From Heloderma charlesbogerti (lineage: Eukaryota > Chordata > Lepidosauria > Squamata > Helodermatidae), in assembly GCA_026122225.1 (NCBI GenBank), contig JANEZZ010002693.1, positions 248,001-312,000 on the forward strand: a DNA stretch of 64,000 nt. Direction: 5' to 3'. The notes beneath the pieces were generated by a model. That model made no database searches and was not told the DNA's origin. It saw only the letters and a program-made list of their open reading frames with translations. Each line of letters opens with the position of its first letter. Position 1 is the stretch's first letter. The position numbers and the translations under genes are program-made. Positions 42,133-53,762 of this stretch are shown here, in pieces.

Positions 42133-42447
42133 CAGGGGTTACGCAACCTTTTTGGGCCCCTGGGCACATTTGGCAATTTAAGAAACTGACCTGGGAACCA
42201 ATACAAAATGGCTGCCCTGGGAGGCGTGGCAAAGGACAAGTAACCTGCCCCAAAGACTCAGTAAAGGGCAGAGGTGGCGTCTGAACCCCAACACACTGAA
42301 CAACTCCTTTGAACCCAGAGTTTTCAGCAGCAGCAGAAAACTTTTTCACAGCAATCCCAGCTGCTAGTAAGAAAATATGTTAATCCAAACAATGGTGGGT
42401 GCCAAGAAAGGTGTCCGGGGGTGCATTGGTGCCCACAGGCACCCCTG
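42133..42447 (+). mobile_element. CAGGGGT-type hAT-like element
   Basis: The left end CAGGGGTTACGCAACCTTTT with GGGCACATTTGGCAATTTAA, and the right end GTGCCCACAGGCACCCCTG, are inverted. It is the cleanest copy of the family. No 8-bp duplication is visible. Confidence 0.65.
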
Positions 42448-42607
42448 AAATACAGCTCCTGAACCTTCAAAATAGGTATTGAGCTAAGGCACATTTCAGC
42501 TTCATCTTGTAGGCCATACAAATTCTCTCTCCAGCCCCATTTTCTATTCAGTAAAGTAGAAGAAACTACTTTGTAGCTGGATTATCACTGAGTTATTCTC
42601 TCTCTCT

Positions 42608-42828
42608 CGCGCACGCCTTTCCCCCTCTTGCAACAAAGCCAAGGCGGCTCACATAATCCTCCTCCTCTCCACTTTATTGTCACAACAAGCCTGTGAGGTA
42701 GGTTAGGCTGAGAGTCAGTGACTTGCCCGAAGTCACCCAGTGAGCCTCATGGCTCAGTGGGGACTAGAACCCGGGTCTCCCAAGTTCTGGTCCAACACTC
42801 TAATCACTATACCACACTAGCTCTGTTA
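42608..42828 (-). mobile_element. Sauria-type tRNA-derived SINE
   Basis: Reverse complement of the 26643 element: ACAAGCCTGTGAGGTAGGTT, GCCCGAAGTCACCCAGTGAG, GGACTAGAACCCGGGTCTCC and AATCACTATACCACACTAG. Both Pol III promoter boxes are recognisable. Confidence 0.85.
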
Positions 42829-42839
42829 AGGTTAAAGTT

Positions 42840-43610
42840 GCCAAAACAAACTTTCAAGACCTAATGGAAGTGTGTTTTGCCAAAATAAGGAAATCCATTA
42901 TCTTATATGTCCTACAGAGGTTTGAGGTTCTGGAATAAAGCAGATACCTTTAAAATGTCTGCCAAACTTAGCCATTGTAAAAGTCAAAGAGATAATCATT
43001 TTAAAGCTCTTTCCATGCAAAAGCAATTTTTATTAGGGCTTTTTTTTGCCAGAAGCTGTGACTTGTCGAAGATCTACTCATGTCTTCAAGATTCCAGAGG
43101 CCTAACCCCTCCCTCTTGGGGGAACTATTTCAAGCCTTGTGAAACTTTGCTGTTTTCGTTTTTCTAAAAAATCTGAACTTTGTACAGGAATGCTCAGAAG
43201 TCGCCTAAGTGCTTAAAAATGAATGCAAAAAGGAGATCTAAAAACCAAAGCAAAAAAAAAAAAAGTGTGTGGCAAGGGGGGGGGGAATAATCATCTAACA
43301 GCAAATTGTTCTCATGATTCGGGAAGTCTTCAGTTTCACAGCACTGCATGCACACATACACACACACATCTCACCAAAAATAAACTAAGCTATATGGTCA
43401 CAAATGCAGAATCTGGTTCCACATTGAAAAACGATTCAGTGAATTCAGGTTTTTTTCACCCAACATCAGTTGAAGATGGTTGCTTGCCACCCCTTCTTGG
43501 ATTCGGACAGTCCCATGGGTGAATGCATCCACGGTGACTTTGCCAATCCTGTAGGCCACAGATGGAGGACCTCCAGTATGGGAGGTCCTCATCCTGCCTG
43601 CCAAGTTCCC
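42840..43610. other. Unassigned; short GGTCCTCC palindrome
   Basis: No gene. Around 43566-43591 GGAGGACCTCCAGTATGG and GAGGTCCTC form a small palindrome. A short CA run lies near 43350. Confidence 0.45.
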
Positions 43611-43616
43611 TGCCTT

Positions 43617-43685
43617 ATTTATTTCATTTATTGTATTTCCACACCGCCCCGTAGCCAAAGCTCTCTGGGCGGTTTATAGAAGTTA
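43617..43685 (-). repeat. L2-clade LINE 3' tail remnant
   Basis: ATTT-rich start, then CACACCGCCCCGTAGCCAAA and GCTCTCTGGGCGGTTTATA, the same 3' terminus as at 7834. Confidence 0.7.
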
Positions 43686-43694
43686 GATTCAGAA

Positions 43695-44110
43695 GTTTAC
43701 AGAAAAAGTTACCTGGAACTTATCTCTGATCACTAATCGGAGATAAGGCCATTTCACTGCTCCCTCGCCCACACTGAATCAAGGCTATTAAAAAGCCTCC
43801 ATGGGTGGCATTTAAAAGCTTAATTGCATCAGGGGGCATTTTGAGGGGCATTGGGGGGGCTGCTGGGGAGGAAAGGGCTGACTCCTCCCCAACACGCCAA
43901 CCTTCCTCAAAATATCACACACACACACCCTGCTGCAATCAGGCTTTTAAAAAGCCTCCATTCCAGCAAGGGAGGGGCAGTGTGTGAGTGTCTGTATGTG
44001 GGGCGGGGAGGCAATCACATCCCAGGGCCACATGCCAGCAGTGGGGCAGCCCCACCCATAGTGGGCATGTAGCCCTCAACATGCTTACCTGGAACTAATT
44101 TGTCCCTGGG
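43695..44110. repeat. Unidentified repeat-like stretch with internal duplications
   Basis: TTAAAAAGCCTCCAT occurs twice (about 43789 and 43947), each after a CTGAATCAAGG or CTGCAATCAGG motif. TTACCTGGAACT occurs near both ends. The family is unknown to me. Confidence 0.35.
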
Positions 44111-44562
44111 GCTGAGAAACATTCCCCACCCTTGCTGTAGGCTGCACTGCACATGTGTGGGGACATCCCGTTGTGGCATCGTGTAATGACATCAGGCTGC
44201 CACAGCAGCACAGGAGGCTTCTGTACGTGTGCAGGGTGGCCTACAGCAAGAGGCCTTTTGACTTGCAGCAGGCGTGCAGGGAGCACAGTTCTGCCTGGGG
44301 ATGGAACTGCACATCAGCCACCAAACTGAGTCAATCGTGGCTTCAGCCTCACTGGATCAGTGCAACCTAACAAAACAAAGGGAGCAATGAGACGCCAAAA
44401 AGGGTAGAGGGCAATATGGGGAGGTGAACTGCAAGGGCTGATTCGTTCCTATCAGCTAGTGCCTTTGCTGAAAGCTTCTAGCTCAGGGGTGGGTGACATG
44501 CTGCCCATGGTGTGGCCTCCAATGCCCTCCACTGTGCCCCTGAATTAAAAATACTACCTATA

Positions 44563-44817
44563 CCAGGAGGCCCAAAAGTAGGTATACAGTTGTTTAGAAC
44601 GTTGATGGGAGGGGGAGAGAATGTGTGAGTAGAAGATGTGTGGGTGGAGTCAGAATGACAGTTGGGAAGAGTGAGTGACAGGTAGTGACAGCTAAATCAG
44701 TTAAGTGTAGAGTGAGGGGAGTGAGGCCCTCAAGTAGGTATACAGTAAATGTAAATGTAATAAACAATGTAATAAAATGCAAATAAACTATACTGTATAC
44801 CTACTTTTGGGCCACTC

Positions 44818-44818
<1 letters not shown>
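44563..44818. mobile_element. Mariner MITE with a third internal terminus
   Basis: GGCCCAAAAGTAGGTATACA occurs near the left end (44568) and inverted near the right end (44792-44812). TA precedes the left end at 44561-44562, as for mariner targets. A third, slightly changed copy (GGCCCTCAAGTAGGTATACA) in the left-end orientation begins at about 44725, so the last 95 bp forms a second, smaller element-like unit. No transposase. Confidence 0.75.
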
Positions 44819-44855
<37 letters not shown>

Positions 44856-44885
44856 CACACACACAGATACATATACTGTACATAT

Positions 44886-44920
<35 letters not shown>
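44819..44920. repeat. Compound (GT)n(AT)n(CA)n microsatellite
   Basis: A GT run, an AT run, then two CA runs separated by ATACATATACTGTACATA. It is self-complementary overall and abuts the mariner MITE. Confidence 0.95.
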
Positions 44921-44921
<1 letters not shown>

Positions 44922-45374
44922 AGGTGCTCCATAGTGGCTACAGAGCTCTACAAGGGTCAGATTTAGCGTGTTCGCTATTCAGCACTATGGAGCGGTTTGC
45001 CACAGAATCTAATTCATGGTCACCTCTACTGCTCCTCTCCTATGTTATGAAAACTGGCATCCAATCAGCCGACCTAAACTAACTGAGTTCAAGGTAGAAT
45101 GTAACGCGTGTAGGGGCTTCGAGCAGGGATTACGTCCCCTCACCTAGCCTTGTAAGCATTTAGTCATAATAAGGGGAGTTTTCCACTGCCTTTGCAATTT
45201 CCACAGGGATGAACGTGGGCAAGACTGGAATCTGAGCCTCTGGAGGCACTTAAACAAAGGCAAACAACGACAGGAGCCGAGTCACAGAAAGCAAACATTC
45301 TTCTAAGAAGATGCAGGGAATGTTCACAGAAGAATATGCCAGATCTCAATTTACACCAGAAATGTCTTATTATT

Positions 45375-45442
45375 TCAGCCTTTCCCAACCTGGCACCGTC
45401 CAGATGGGCTGGACTAGAATTCCTATCACCTCCAGCCATGCG
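45375..45442. mobile_element. Partial foldback hAT-type MITE
   Basis: AGCCTTTCCCAACCTGGCAC and GTCCAGATGGGCTGGACTAG are the left half of the family. Confidence 0.6.
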
Positions 45443-45449
45443 CTTATGT

Positions 45450-46170
45450 TTTAACTCTTATGTTCTAAATAACTTAACAAATGAGCAAGCATGGAGGATC
45501 AGTCCAGAAACTTGAAATTCCCTCTTTATTCCTAAAACTCTCCAGAACCTGAGCTCCAATCAAACATTAAGCTCCACATGGACCCCAGTACTTTATACAT
45601 GCTCAGATGTACTCTAGCCAGTCTGCAAGCCTGGACAAAAGCCAGTTTTCGTTTACATTGCACAGGGAATCCAAGCTCTCTGGCCAAATCGTTCCCTTCT
45701 AAAATGCATCCCAAGGCCTTACACTAGTTAGCCTTGTTCTTGAGGTGCTTTCACACACCACTCAGTTTCCCTCCAGTTCACAGTGCAACTATATGCAACC
45801 TGCTGTAGGCAGAAGGCTCATTTCCATTACAAAGGCCCCTTTTCTTCTGCCACATTGACAGTGATGTGGCTTGTAACATTCACATAAATAGCAAGGTGAA
45901 AGCTAAAAGGTGATTTGAGCCTTCCATAAGAAAACCTTCCATGTTGTAAGAAGAGGTGATTTTGTGAGATGGAAGACGAATACATGTGAAACCAGAAGAA
46001 TCAGCAATCAAGCTGGAATATTAGCTAAATGCGTTCCTCGGTCAACATAGCTGCTTATTTGCATACTCATCCAGTTGCTCCATAGATTTCAAGCTTTACA
46101 AAAGTATTCCTGGGGGGCAGGAATCCTGCTATTATGTCGATCCAGGATCAATTTGGAGACATCGGAAAAG
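45450..46170. other. Unassigned non-coding sequence
   Basis: No gene or repeat recognised. Confidence 0.45.
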
Positions 46171-46174
46171 TTTT

Positions 46175-46275
46175 TATTAATATATATATTGTATATTATA
46201 TTATATTGTATTAATATTATATTAATATTATATAATATTATATATATATTGTACAATATATATATTATATTATTC
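46175..46275. repeat. AT-only, self-complementary tract
   Basis: About 100 bases of almost pure A/T made of TATATTGTA, TTAATATTATA and inverted equivalents. It is likely to form cruciforms. Confidence 0.85.
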
Positions 46276-46279
46276 CAAT

Positions 46280-47890
46280 GCATTTCTTTCATCAATGCAG
46301 TACAGCTCACTGACACATTCATTCCCTAGCTTTCCCCTCCTCCCCCTGCCTGTCCTGTTCCTTGCCGCCTAGTCAAGCACTTATTACTCCGATAGTTTTG
46401 TTTCAAGTCTTATCACAGATAAGATGCAGCCAATTTTTCTGCATCCAGTGAGTAAAGTCTGCCAAATATTAACCAATTCTTTCAGAACGCTGGACATGTC
46501 ACCTTTGCAGCACAATCAAACGTCACAGAAATTGACATGCTGAGGGTGGGGGGGAGAAGAAAAAGAGCCGGTCTTCTCCAAAGCCAGCTGTTACAGTGTG
46601 GCGGCTATCAGGCCTGACTGTTGAAGGGGGCCTACTGGTACGTTTGGGGTGGGAAGACTAGCAAAAGGGACATGTCAAGTTTAGAAGAGAAAACAAAAAG
46701 CTAAACTTCTTTGCGGTCAGCATAGAAAATTGCAAGCTTGTCCAATGGTGGCCACTTTAAGGACAAACAGAATGCCACCGATTTAAGAAAAATAGCCAGT
46801 TTTAGCAACAGCAGCGAATTTTTTAAAATCACCCCACAATCCGATGATTGCCAGGCAGTGTTTAACCCAGCCTGCACTACCAGTGGCCTATCAAACCAAA
46901 TGCAGCCCGCCAGGCACATTACAGATCGCGGCCTGCCGGGTGCTTGGAACAATGCTGGGTTTCTGAAGTCCCTGGCAGGCTGCTGCAAGCTGCCAATGCC
47001 AGAGGCTTATCGGGTCCCTGGAGGGCCATCCTGTATGGCTGGTGGGCTGCGTTTTGCTTGCTGAGAGTGACAATTTGCGCAGGTCCGATTTAGCGCATTA
47101 ATTTCCGATTCACACCGTGGGGTATTTCAACCGGTCATCATTTATTGATGTTTATGGAGCAAAGCTGCTTAGAAGTCAGAGATTTAAATGTGTGCCTGAA
47201 AGTTTCATTTGCGTACAAAACTGAGCAGTCCAGCAGTGAGAATTTATTTTCATTCGATCGGGATGAGCCATTTGCTTGGCCATCAATGCCAGCGTGGGCC
47301 TGGCACCCAAGGGACGGGTGAGATGTTTCAGTTTGGTTTGGATAAGGATTTAATAAAATTGGGAAAGTTCTCCATATCTGGGACAAAAAGAACTTGGGAT
47401 TTTAAAAAAAACAAGCCTGAATATGGGAGAAACTGAAATGGATAGATTCACCCATCCAGGCAGAAGGCTTTGACTGCTTAGCTAGCTCTTAAAAGTTTGG
47501 CTTTGAATCCCTGTGCATTCGACCATGTTAATGCTTGTCCCCTGTTCTTTTTTCTGTCAGGCTCCTCATCTTCAACAGTTGTATAGCAGGTAGGTACAAC
47601 ATGGCGCTCCCTGTCCTGGGAATAGCTGAACTTATTGAATTTGGCTGGTGCAGATGGGTGAGAATTCCACCTCAGTTTTGTTTTGATCGGAATGTATTAA
47701 CACTTACAAAATTCAGGAGAGAAGGAACTTGATTTTTTTTTTTTTATGAATACAGAAGAAAGTGAAACCAACAGATTTGCTGATCCCTATCTTGCTCTCT
47801 ATCTTATTGTCCCACTGTGCTACATTTTTTTCATTCATGCGAACAGTTCTGAGCAGCTCTGCATGAATAGAAACATGCCCCTCCTCTGCC
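46280..47890. other. Unassigned non-coding sequence
   Basis: The longest frame (46738-47064, plus, 108 codons) resembles no protein I know and lacks splice context. No repeat family recognised. Confidence 0.4.
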
Positions 47891-47894
47891 CCAA

Positions 47895-48130
47895 AATGGT
47901 GCTCCAGGTGGCTAACAATAAAATCCAGATTAAAAGCAAAATTGTAACTAAAGCATAACATAAAAACAAATACATTAAAGTCATAATTAAAACACACAAC
48001 TGTAGAAGAAATAAACAGCACCACCCTATCAAAAGGCCCTTCATCAACAGACCAGTGTATAAGCCAAAGGCTAGTAACGTTGTTGCCTGCCAGGAAAAGG
48101 ACAACGGAGAGGGAGCCTCCCTAGCCTGTC
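47895..48130 (-). repeat. LINE 3' region remnant
   Basis: GTGGCTAACAATAAAATCCA followed by A-rich AAAACAAATACATTAAAGTC, then CAGGAAAAGGACAACGGAGA, resembles the minus-strand 3' UTR and end of an L2-related LINE, as at 18690. The frame is broken. Confidence 0.4.
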
Positions 48131-48721
48131 TCAGCAAAGATTTAGGGCCAAACAGCCAATGTGTGTCTAGCGGCTATTTCTTTCCCCACCCCCTTTTTCA
48201 ACTCTAGAGTAGGTGCAGGGCCCCCCATCCAGATCACAACCCTAGCCTGGGTGAGTAAGGGGGCATTTAAGATCTGGACCGGGCCCCCTGCACCAGCTCT
48301 AGAGTAACAATGAAAAGAAGGCATAGCTGTGAGACACACATTCCAAGTATTGTCTGTGACTGGTGCTCTTGCCCCTGCTAAGTGGCACACAGACACAGTT
48401 GGACCGGAGCCATTAAAGTCACTGCGCGATCGAAGTTTATGTTGGCATCGGGCATCCTAAAAACACAGAAGATCAATTCGCAAGCAATTGCATTGTCCAT
48501 ATTTGTAATTCGACTGCAAAAAGCTTACACTAGTTAGAAGAGACTGAACAATCAGTTCACATAAGATTCGTTCCACTTTCTTTCCCACACTAAAAACCAT
48601 CCAGCTGGTGAAAATGCCCTACATGTATTTAAACAAATAAACACAACATCTTTTTAAAGTTGTCGCTTTTTAGTGTCTAACCATTAGTGCATACTGCTAA
48701 AATTCCATTTTAGAAACTAAC

Positions 48722-48806
48722 AACGCAGTCCTAGGCACGTCTATTCAGAAGGAAGTCTCGTTAATTCAATGAGACTCCCTCCTGGGGAAGTGTGGATAGG
48801 ATTGCA
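48722..48806. repeat. Short interspersed repeat, GGGAGTAAGTCCCATTGAA family
   Basis: CAGTCCTAGGCACGTCTATT and TTCAATGAGACTCC, then GTGTGGATAGGATTGCAGCA. The ends are inverted (CAGTCCTA / TAGGATTG). Confidence 0.5.
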
Positions 48807-49044
48807 GCAATCTTATGCACACTTCAGCAAGGCTCATCCTCCCCCCCCCCCCCCCAAGTGACATAGTGGGAGTTTGGAGTAAACACGCTTAGGATTGTTC
48901 CGTGAAACTCCAAATGTAGCCTCCAGTCGCTGGATTCTGCCACACACACCAAGCAGCTTGTAGTAACTCTGCTATTGTCAGTGGGTAGGACTGAGATGCA
49001 TAAAGATTCCAACATGGAGAAAATAGCAGAATCACAAGGAAGTA

Positions 49045-49115
49045 TTTATTTATTTAGATTTCATTCCTAGTCCCTCCCAAGGATCGAGGGGGGAGTTACA
49101 AAAGTGCTTCCTTAT
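49045..49115 (-). repeat. LINE 3' tail remnant
   Basis: TATTTATTTATTTAGATTTC with CCCTCCCAAGGATCGAGGG is a minus-strand LINE tail of an L2/CR1 type. Confidence 0.4.
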
Positions 49116-49919
49116 CTCGTAAAGAAAGCATCCCTTCTGGTATGGAAAAGGGCTCTTAGTTTGAGATAGGGAAAACAAGGGCTTAGGTCCCGAATCTGTT
49201 TAATGAGCAGAGGAATGACAAGGCAGAAGAACATGTTTTATGAGCAAGGCTGGCCAGGCCTGTGGGGAAATTTCCTAATGGGCTAGTCTGGGACACTCCG
49301 CTTGTCCAAGGAGGCTAATGTCATGGTGCACCGTGGGAAATGTTTTTAAAATTGCATATTTTGCTGTGGATTCCCCACCCCCACACCCCTGTGATTGTGG
49401 TATATCTCCTTCTGCCTCACAAGCACCAGAAGCCACTGGCCACCACCAGTAAGGCAAGTGCCAGTGTCAAAGGGTTGCCAAATGAACAGAAATGTCCTGG
49501 ACAAGCCAGAAAATCATCTTCATAATCCGTTGCCAGTACAGGAGGATGTAAAACCAGAAAAGGGGGGGGTTGTTTGTATTGGGTTTTTTTTAAAAAAAAT
49601 TTATATATATTTTTTTCTATTTTTATCATTTGTGTATACTGCTCTGAAATCTGTAGATGTAAGTGGTTTATACATTCTCAAAATTGAATGAATGAATACA
49701 TTTGGTTGGTGTCTTTCTCTATAAGATACATTAAGAAAAGGGGTATCTTCGGGATGCACTCTGCACATGCTCACAGGCACAGTGTCTTTGCCTGTATTTT
49801 TTAGAGCTGCTTTTTGTCAAAAAGGAAAGACACTTTATAGGATCAGAGGCACTTCCCTGTGGGTTGTGATTTTCATTTTTTTTTTTGCTATGAGGAAAAG
49901 GAAACTTGCACATTCTCTG

Positions 49920-50022
49920 AGGCAGCCTTCCCCAATCTGCCTCAGAGAACCATGTTGGCTTGAGATGATGGGAGTTGTAGTCCAACACATCTGGAGGGCA
50001 CCAGGTTGTGGAAGGCCACTCA
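49920..50022. mobile_element. Foldback hAT-type MITE
   Basis: GCAGCCTTCCCCAATCTGCC and GGAGGGCACCAGGTTGTGGA are the two ends. TGATGGGAGTTGTAGTCCAA is in the right half. Confidence 0.7.
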
Positions 50023-50324
50023 TTTGACCAGAACTGCTAGAGTTATGAAAGGCAAAAGATGGCAACTTCCTTAGGCTACTTCCAGGTGATCTGACCTTCC
50101 CTGCATTTGAACATGTGCAGAGTGCCTTTCCTGCATGGATGGATTGTTTGTGTGGAATTTGAAAACTCCTCCATGTGCACACAGCTGTGAGGAAGAAACA
50201 ACATCCATTCCGATGCACTCCTGGTTCAAAGGCCCAGTGACAGTCTGCATGCGCTCAACAGTCTGTATTTTCACCACTACTTGCGTTCTTAGACAGCTGC
50301 CCTTTCAGCATGCTCAAGGGCAGG

Positions 50325-50462
50325 GCTGGGCAACTTGTGCCCCTCCAGATGTTTTGGCCTATAACTCCCATGATCCCTCACCATTGGCTGTGCTGCCTAC
50401 AGCTGACGGGAGTTGTAGGCCAAAACATTTGGACAGGGATATGTTGCCCACCCCTGCTCAAG
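50325..50462. mobile_element. Foldback repeat, GGGCAACTTGTGCCCCTCC variant
   Basis: GGCTGGGCAACTTGTGCCCC and CAGATGTTTTGGCCTATAAC pair with GTTGTAGGCCAAAACATTTG and GTTGCCCACCCCTG. It is a related but distinct subfamily from 32362. Confidence 0.7.
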
Positions 50463-50879
50463 GGCTTCTACATAGCTAACAGGACTTCCCCTTCACATAG
50501 CAAGCCATCGCCACCTTGCTATATCAAATAGTTTTTTAAACTTCCTCTTTTAAAAATAAACAAACAAACACGAGGAGGCGCCCTGTGTGACTCAAAGGCT
50601 TGCATCCTGCATTTTAAAATGAGTTTGTCCAAGAAAAGCATCCTTCCCAGGACGGCTCCAGCCTTTACAAGGTAGACACAATTGCTATGTGTGTCCCAGT
50701 ATCACACTGATACTTCTTACAGCAAATTCATAAATTGTGAACAACATTCCCAGATAAACACACCTGCAGACAGGGCTGGAAATCCTGGCCCCATCTGTTT
50801 TTGCCTCATAAAGCGCAACATTGCTTCATAGTCACGTCTGTGCCAATTACTTGATTTTTGCCACAATAAACACATGGAG

Positions 50880-51100
50880 TCTAGAGAGTGGAAGCTGCCC
50901 TACACCAAGGCAGATTATTTGTCCATCCATTATTTGTCCATCCTTAGTACTGCCTACTATCACTGGCAGTGTCTCTCCAGAGTCTCAGGCAAGATGGCCC
51001 TTCATATCACCTGATCCTTGTAACAGGAGATGCCAGGGATTGAACCTGGGACCTTTTGCATGTGAAATATTTGTTGTACCACTGAGCTACAGTCTCTCCC
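50880..51100 (-). mobile_element. tRNA-derived SINE, second family
   Basis: The minus strand starts GAGAGACTGTAGCTCAGTGG (A box) and continues GGTCCCAGGTTCAATCCCTG (B box), a clear tRNA-like head. The body ends in GGCAGCTTCC on the minus strand. The same family lies at 18430, 63070 and 63640. Confidence 0.8.
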
Positions 51101-51160
51101 CAAAGCATGTTTCCAAATACTTGGGAGACACATGCAGGATATATGCAAGAGAGTCATGAC

Positions 51161-51596
51161 TCGGGATGTATGAGAAATTTGTCTGTTTGGTTTTGATCAC
51201 AATTTACCCAGTTTGCACCTTCTGGGCCTAACATGCACTTGGATGCAATCTGCAGTTGAAGTTTGTACATTTCCAAGCTTACATTGGGGGGTGGGGGTGT
51301 CCACAAATCACATTGCATTTGGCAGCATGCATATATTTGAAAAATGCACATGAAAATGCATACTTTTGAAAAATGTGCAGAAATAGCTTTAATCAATGGG
51401 AGAAGAATGCGCATCTTTCAAAGATACGTGCAATTGATGCATACATTTGGGGAAATACGCATGAAAATGTGCACTGATTTTCACACGGAAAACAAACAAA
51501 GCTTACAATCTGTTATGGACTCGAGCTGGAACGAGCTTTGGGATGGAGCTTGGAGAACTTTGGCAAGCTCGAGTTTTGCTGATTCACACATCCCTA
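51161..51596 (+). mobile_element. Non-autonomous hAT-like element with perfect 8-bp TSD
   Basis: It begins TCGGGATGT and ends ACATCCCTA. The flanks are GTCATGAC at 51153-51160 and GTCATGAC at 51597-51604. The interior has repeated AAAATGCAC/GAAAATGTGC words and no coding capacity. It is distinct from 12488 inside, but the termini match. Confidence 0.88.
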
Positions 51597-51604
51597 GTCA
51601 TGAC

Positions 51605-51995
51605 TAGGGTGGCCACTTAGGAATCGCCAAAAAAGAGAAAATGCATCACCCCCCAAAAAGGGGACAAGGACTTCCATAAAATGTGCATAGGCTAATTTAG
51701 AGAGAGAGAGAGATGCAAATTTAGAAATAATGGTTAGAATTTAAATAGAAATTCAGGACAACTCAACATAGTGCGGAGGACCGTGCCCAGGTGACCTGTG
51801 CGCCTGCCTGTTCAGTCTGCTCTCCAGCTGCTACCTGGTGATAGGAAACAGTTCTTATGGTTCTTTAGCTTTAAACTGGAATTGGGCAGAACAGCCCTTC
51901 AAATAGAGGACACCTACAAATAGCAGACCGTCCCCTGGCAGCCATTCAAACAGAGAACTGTCCTTTGTAAAATAGGACACATGGCCATCTTGACT
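51605..51995 (-). mobile_element. ~400-bp non-autonomous DNA element, copy 5 (best preserved)
   Basis: In + orientation it opens AGGGTGGCCACTTAGGAATC and closes AGGACACATGGCCATCTT. The ends share GGCCA in inverted order. It begins where the target duplication of the 51161 element ends. TCAAATAGAGGACACC, GGTGACCTGTGCGCC and CACCCCCCAAAAAGGGG identify the family. A target duplication is unclear. Confidence 0.65.
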
Positions 51996-52256
51996 AGCCA
52001 TAGCTCCCCAGCTTGTGTTTGGAAGCACACATCTTTCTTTCACAGGTTTACTGCAGTAACACTTTAACACTTGTTCAGCCACAGCAAACACTATTGCAAA
52101 CACTAGAAAATGTGGAACGGTGCCCATGGTATGTTTACAGATTTCCTTTGGCACCCTCTCCCCATGTGCATTTCACTGAATGGAAAAGTGAAGTCTTTTG
52201 TCCAAGCATTTGCAGGCCATACAAATAAATACATTTCTGAGATCATGTATTATATA

Positions 52257-52314
52257 GTGTGTGTGTGTGTGCGCGCGCGTGTGCGTCCGTGCACACACAC
52301 ACACACACACGCAG
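52257..52314. repeat. Compound (GT)n(GC)n(CA)n microsatellite
   Basis: A GT run, GCGCGCGC, mixed GTGCGTCC, then a CA run. It is self-complementary in layout. Confidence 0.95.
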
Positions 52315-52319
52315 GCCAT

Positions 52320-53670
52320 GATATCAGGAGCGCTTCAAAAAATAGTTTGGTTACAGAAGCTACCCTTGGCAACTCCTGAAGCACCGCAACTAAAGTATAC
52401 CAAAGGAAATTGCATTTTGAATGAAAATATTTAACTATCCCAAGGAACCTGAATCAAGAGAAAAATCGCAGAGAATTGCAAAACAGATTTGCAGTTCGTT
52501 TAAAAGAAGGTGTCACCCAAATGCATTCTCTGAGAAAGACCAGGAAAAGCAGCAAAAGCTGTGTGCGAAGTAACAGATGCCCTTTCTTCTGTGTCGTTCT
52601 CCCAAAGTTTTTGGCCTGTCTGCCTTAAGTCAAAAAAATCCCTACCAGAATCCAGGAAGACTCTTCTGTGAAAATGATAGACAGAGAAGGTTGCCAGGCT
52701 GGGATTCCAACAGTAATGGAGCCGACTGGAGTATAGACAGTGTTCTGTTGAGTGTGCTTTTTTGGTTATTGATCTCAACTGAGCCACTCTGAAAGCCTTT
52801 TCGGCTGAAAGTGCAGGATAAAAATACTTCAAAGAAATAAATGCATAAGTGAGAGGAGCCCCCTACATTCGATGGGACTATGATTTGGGGAGTAAGGGTA
52901 ACCCTTAAAAATATAAAACACCTCTTCAAATAAGGGGCATTTGACAAAATAATGCCACATGTGTCCCATCTATATTCCTTACACTGCTTGACCAGCCCAG
53001 AAGAGTCTCCCATAGTTCTGACTGTGCGTGTGTGCATGCGTGCGTGAAAATGTTGTCATGCCCTGATCCAGTGGCAGAGGCTTCTGGGATGTGCAATGAG
53101 GTTCCCCCACTTTCAGCGACTTCACTCTAAATGAGTATGGTGTTTGCATTTCCTCCCCACGGTGGGGTGGGGATGAGGGGGAGCAAGCACCCCCACTCCA
53201 TTGATAGATCCCTGCAGTTACTTTAAAGAAAGAGACTTTTTCCACATACAAATTATAATTGAATCATAAATTCAACTGGAAATTAAAGTAAGGTTGTGAT
53301 CAAAAGCACGCTTACTTGAACGTTAGCTCCATCCAAATCAGTAGGGCTTCCTTCAGAGAAAATACATTTAGGATGGGAGAGTCAAAGTGAAACATTGGGA
53401 CAAAGCTCACCCAGCCCCACTGGAAATGCAAAATCCCCACCTATATTTTTTTCTGGTGCTGCCACTGGGGTAAAAAAATAATCAAGTGATTTGCAGTGCA
53501 CTCTGTTTCATCTTTACTGAGAAGTAAGTCCCAATGTATTAACAGGGATTACTTCCATAACTGCAATTTGGGCAGAATAGAAATCCTAAATGAATAAAGG
53601 GTGGCTATTTTGATAGATAATAAAATTTAGAATAGAAAATTTGGAGACCATAGGACAAAAGTGTGCATGG
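52320..53670. other. Unassigned non-coding sequence
   Basis: No gene or repeat recognised. Several frames of 90-130 codons lack known motifs. Confidence 0.45.
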
Positions 53671-53679
53671 GATTGTGAT

Positions 53680-53762
53680 CCTATACACACTGACATGGGA
53701 GTAAGTCCTGTTGAAGTCACTGGGATTTACTACTGAGTAGACTTGCATAGGATTCTGCTGTT
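53680..53762. repeat. Short interspersed repeat, GGGAGTAAGTCC family
   Basis: TGATCCTATACACACTGACA and GGGAGTAAGTCCTGTTGAAG, then GAGTAGACTTGCATAGGATT. The ends (GATCCTAT / ATAGGATT) are inverted. Good copy. Confidence 0.6.
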
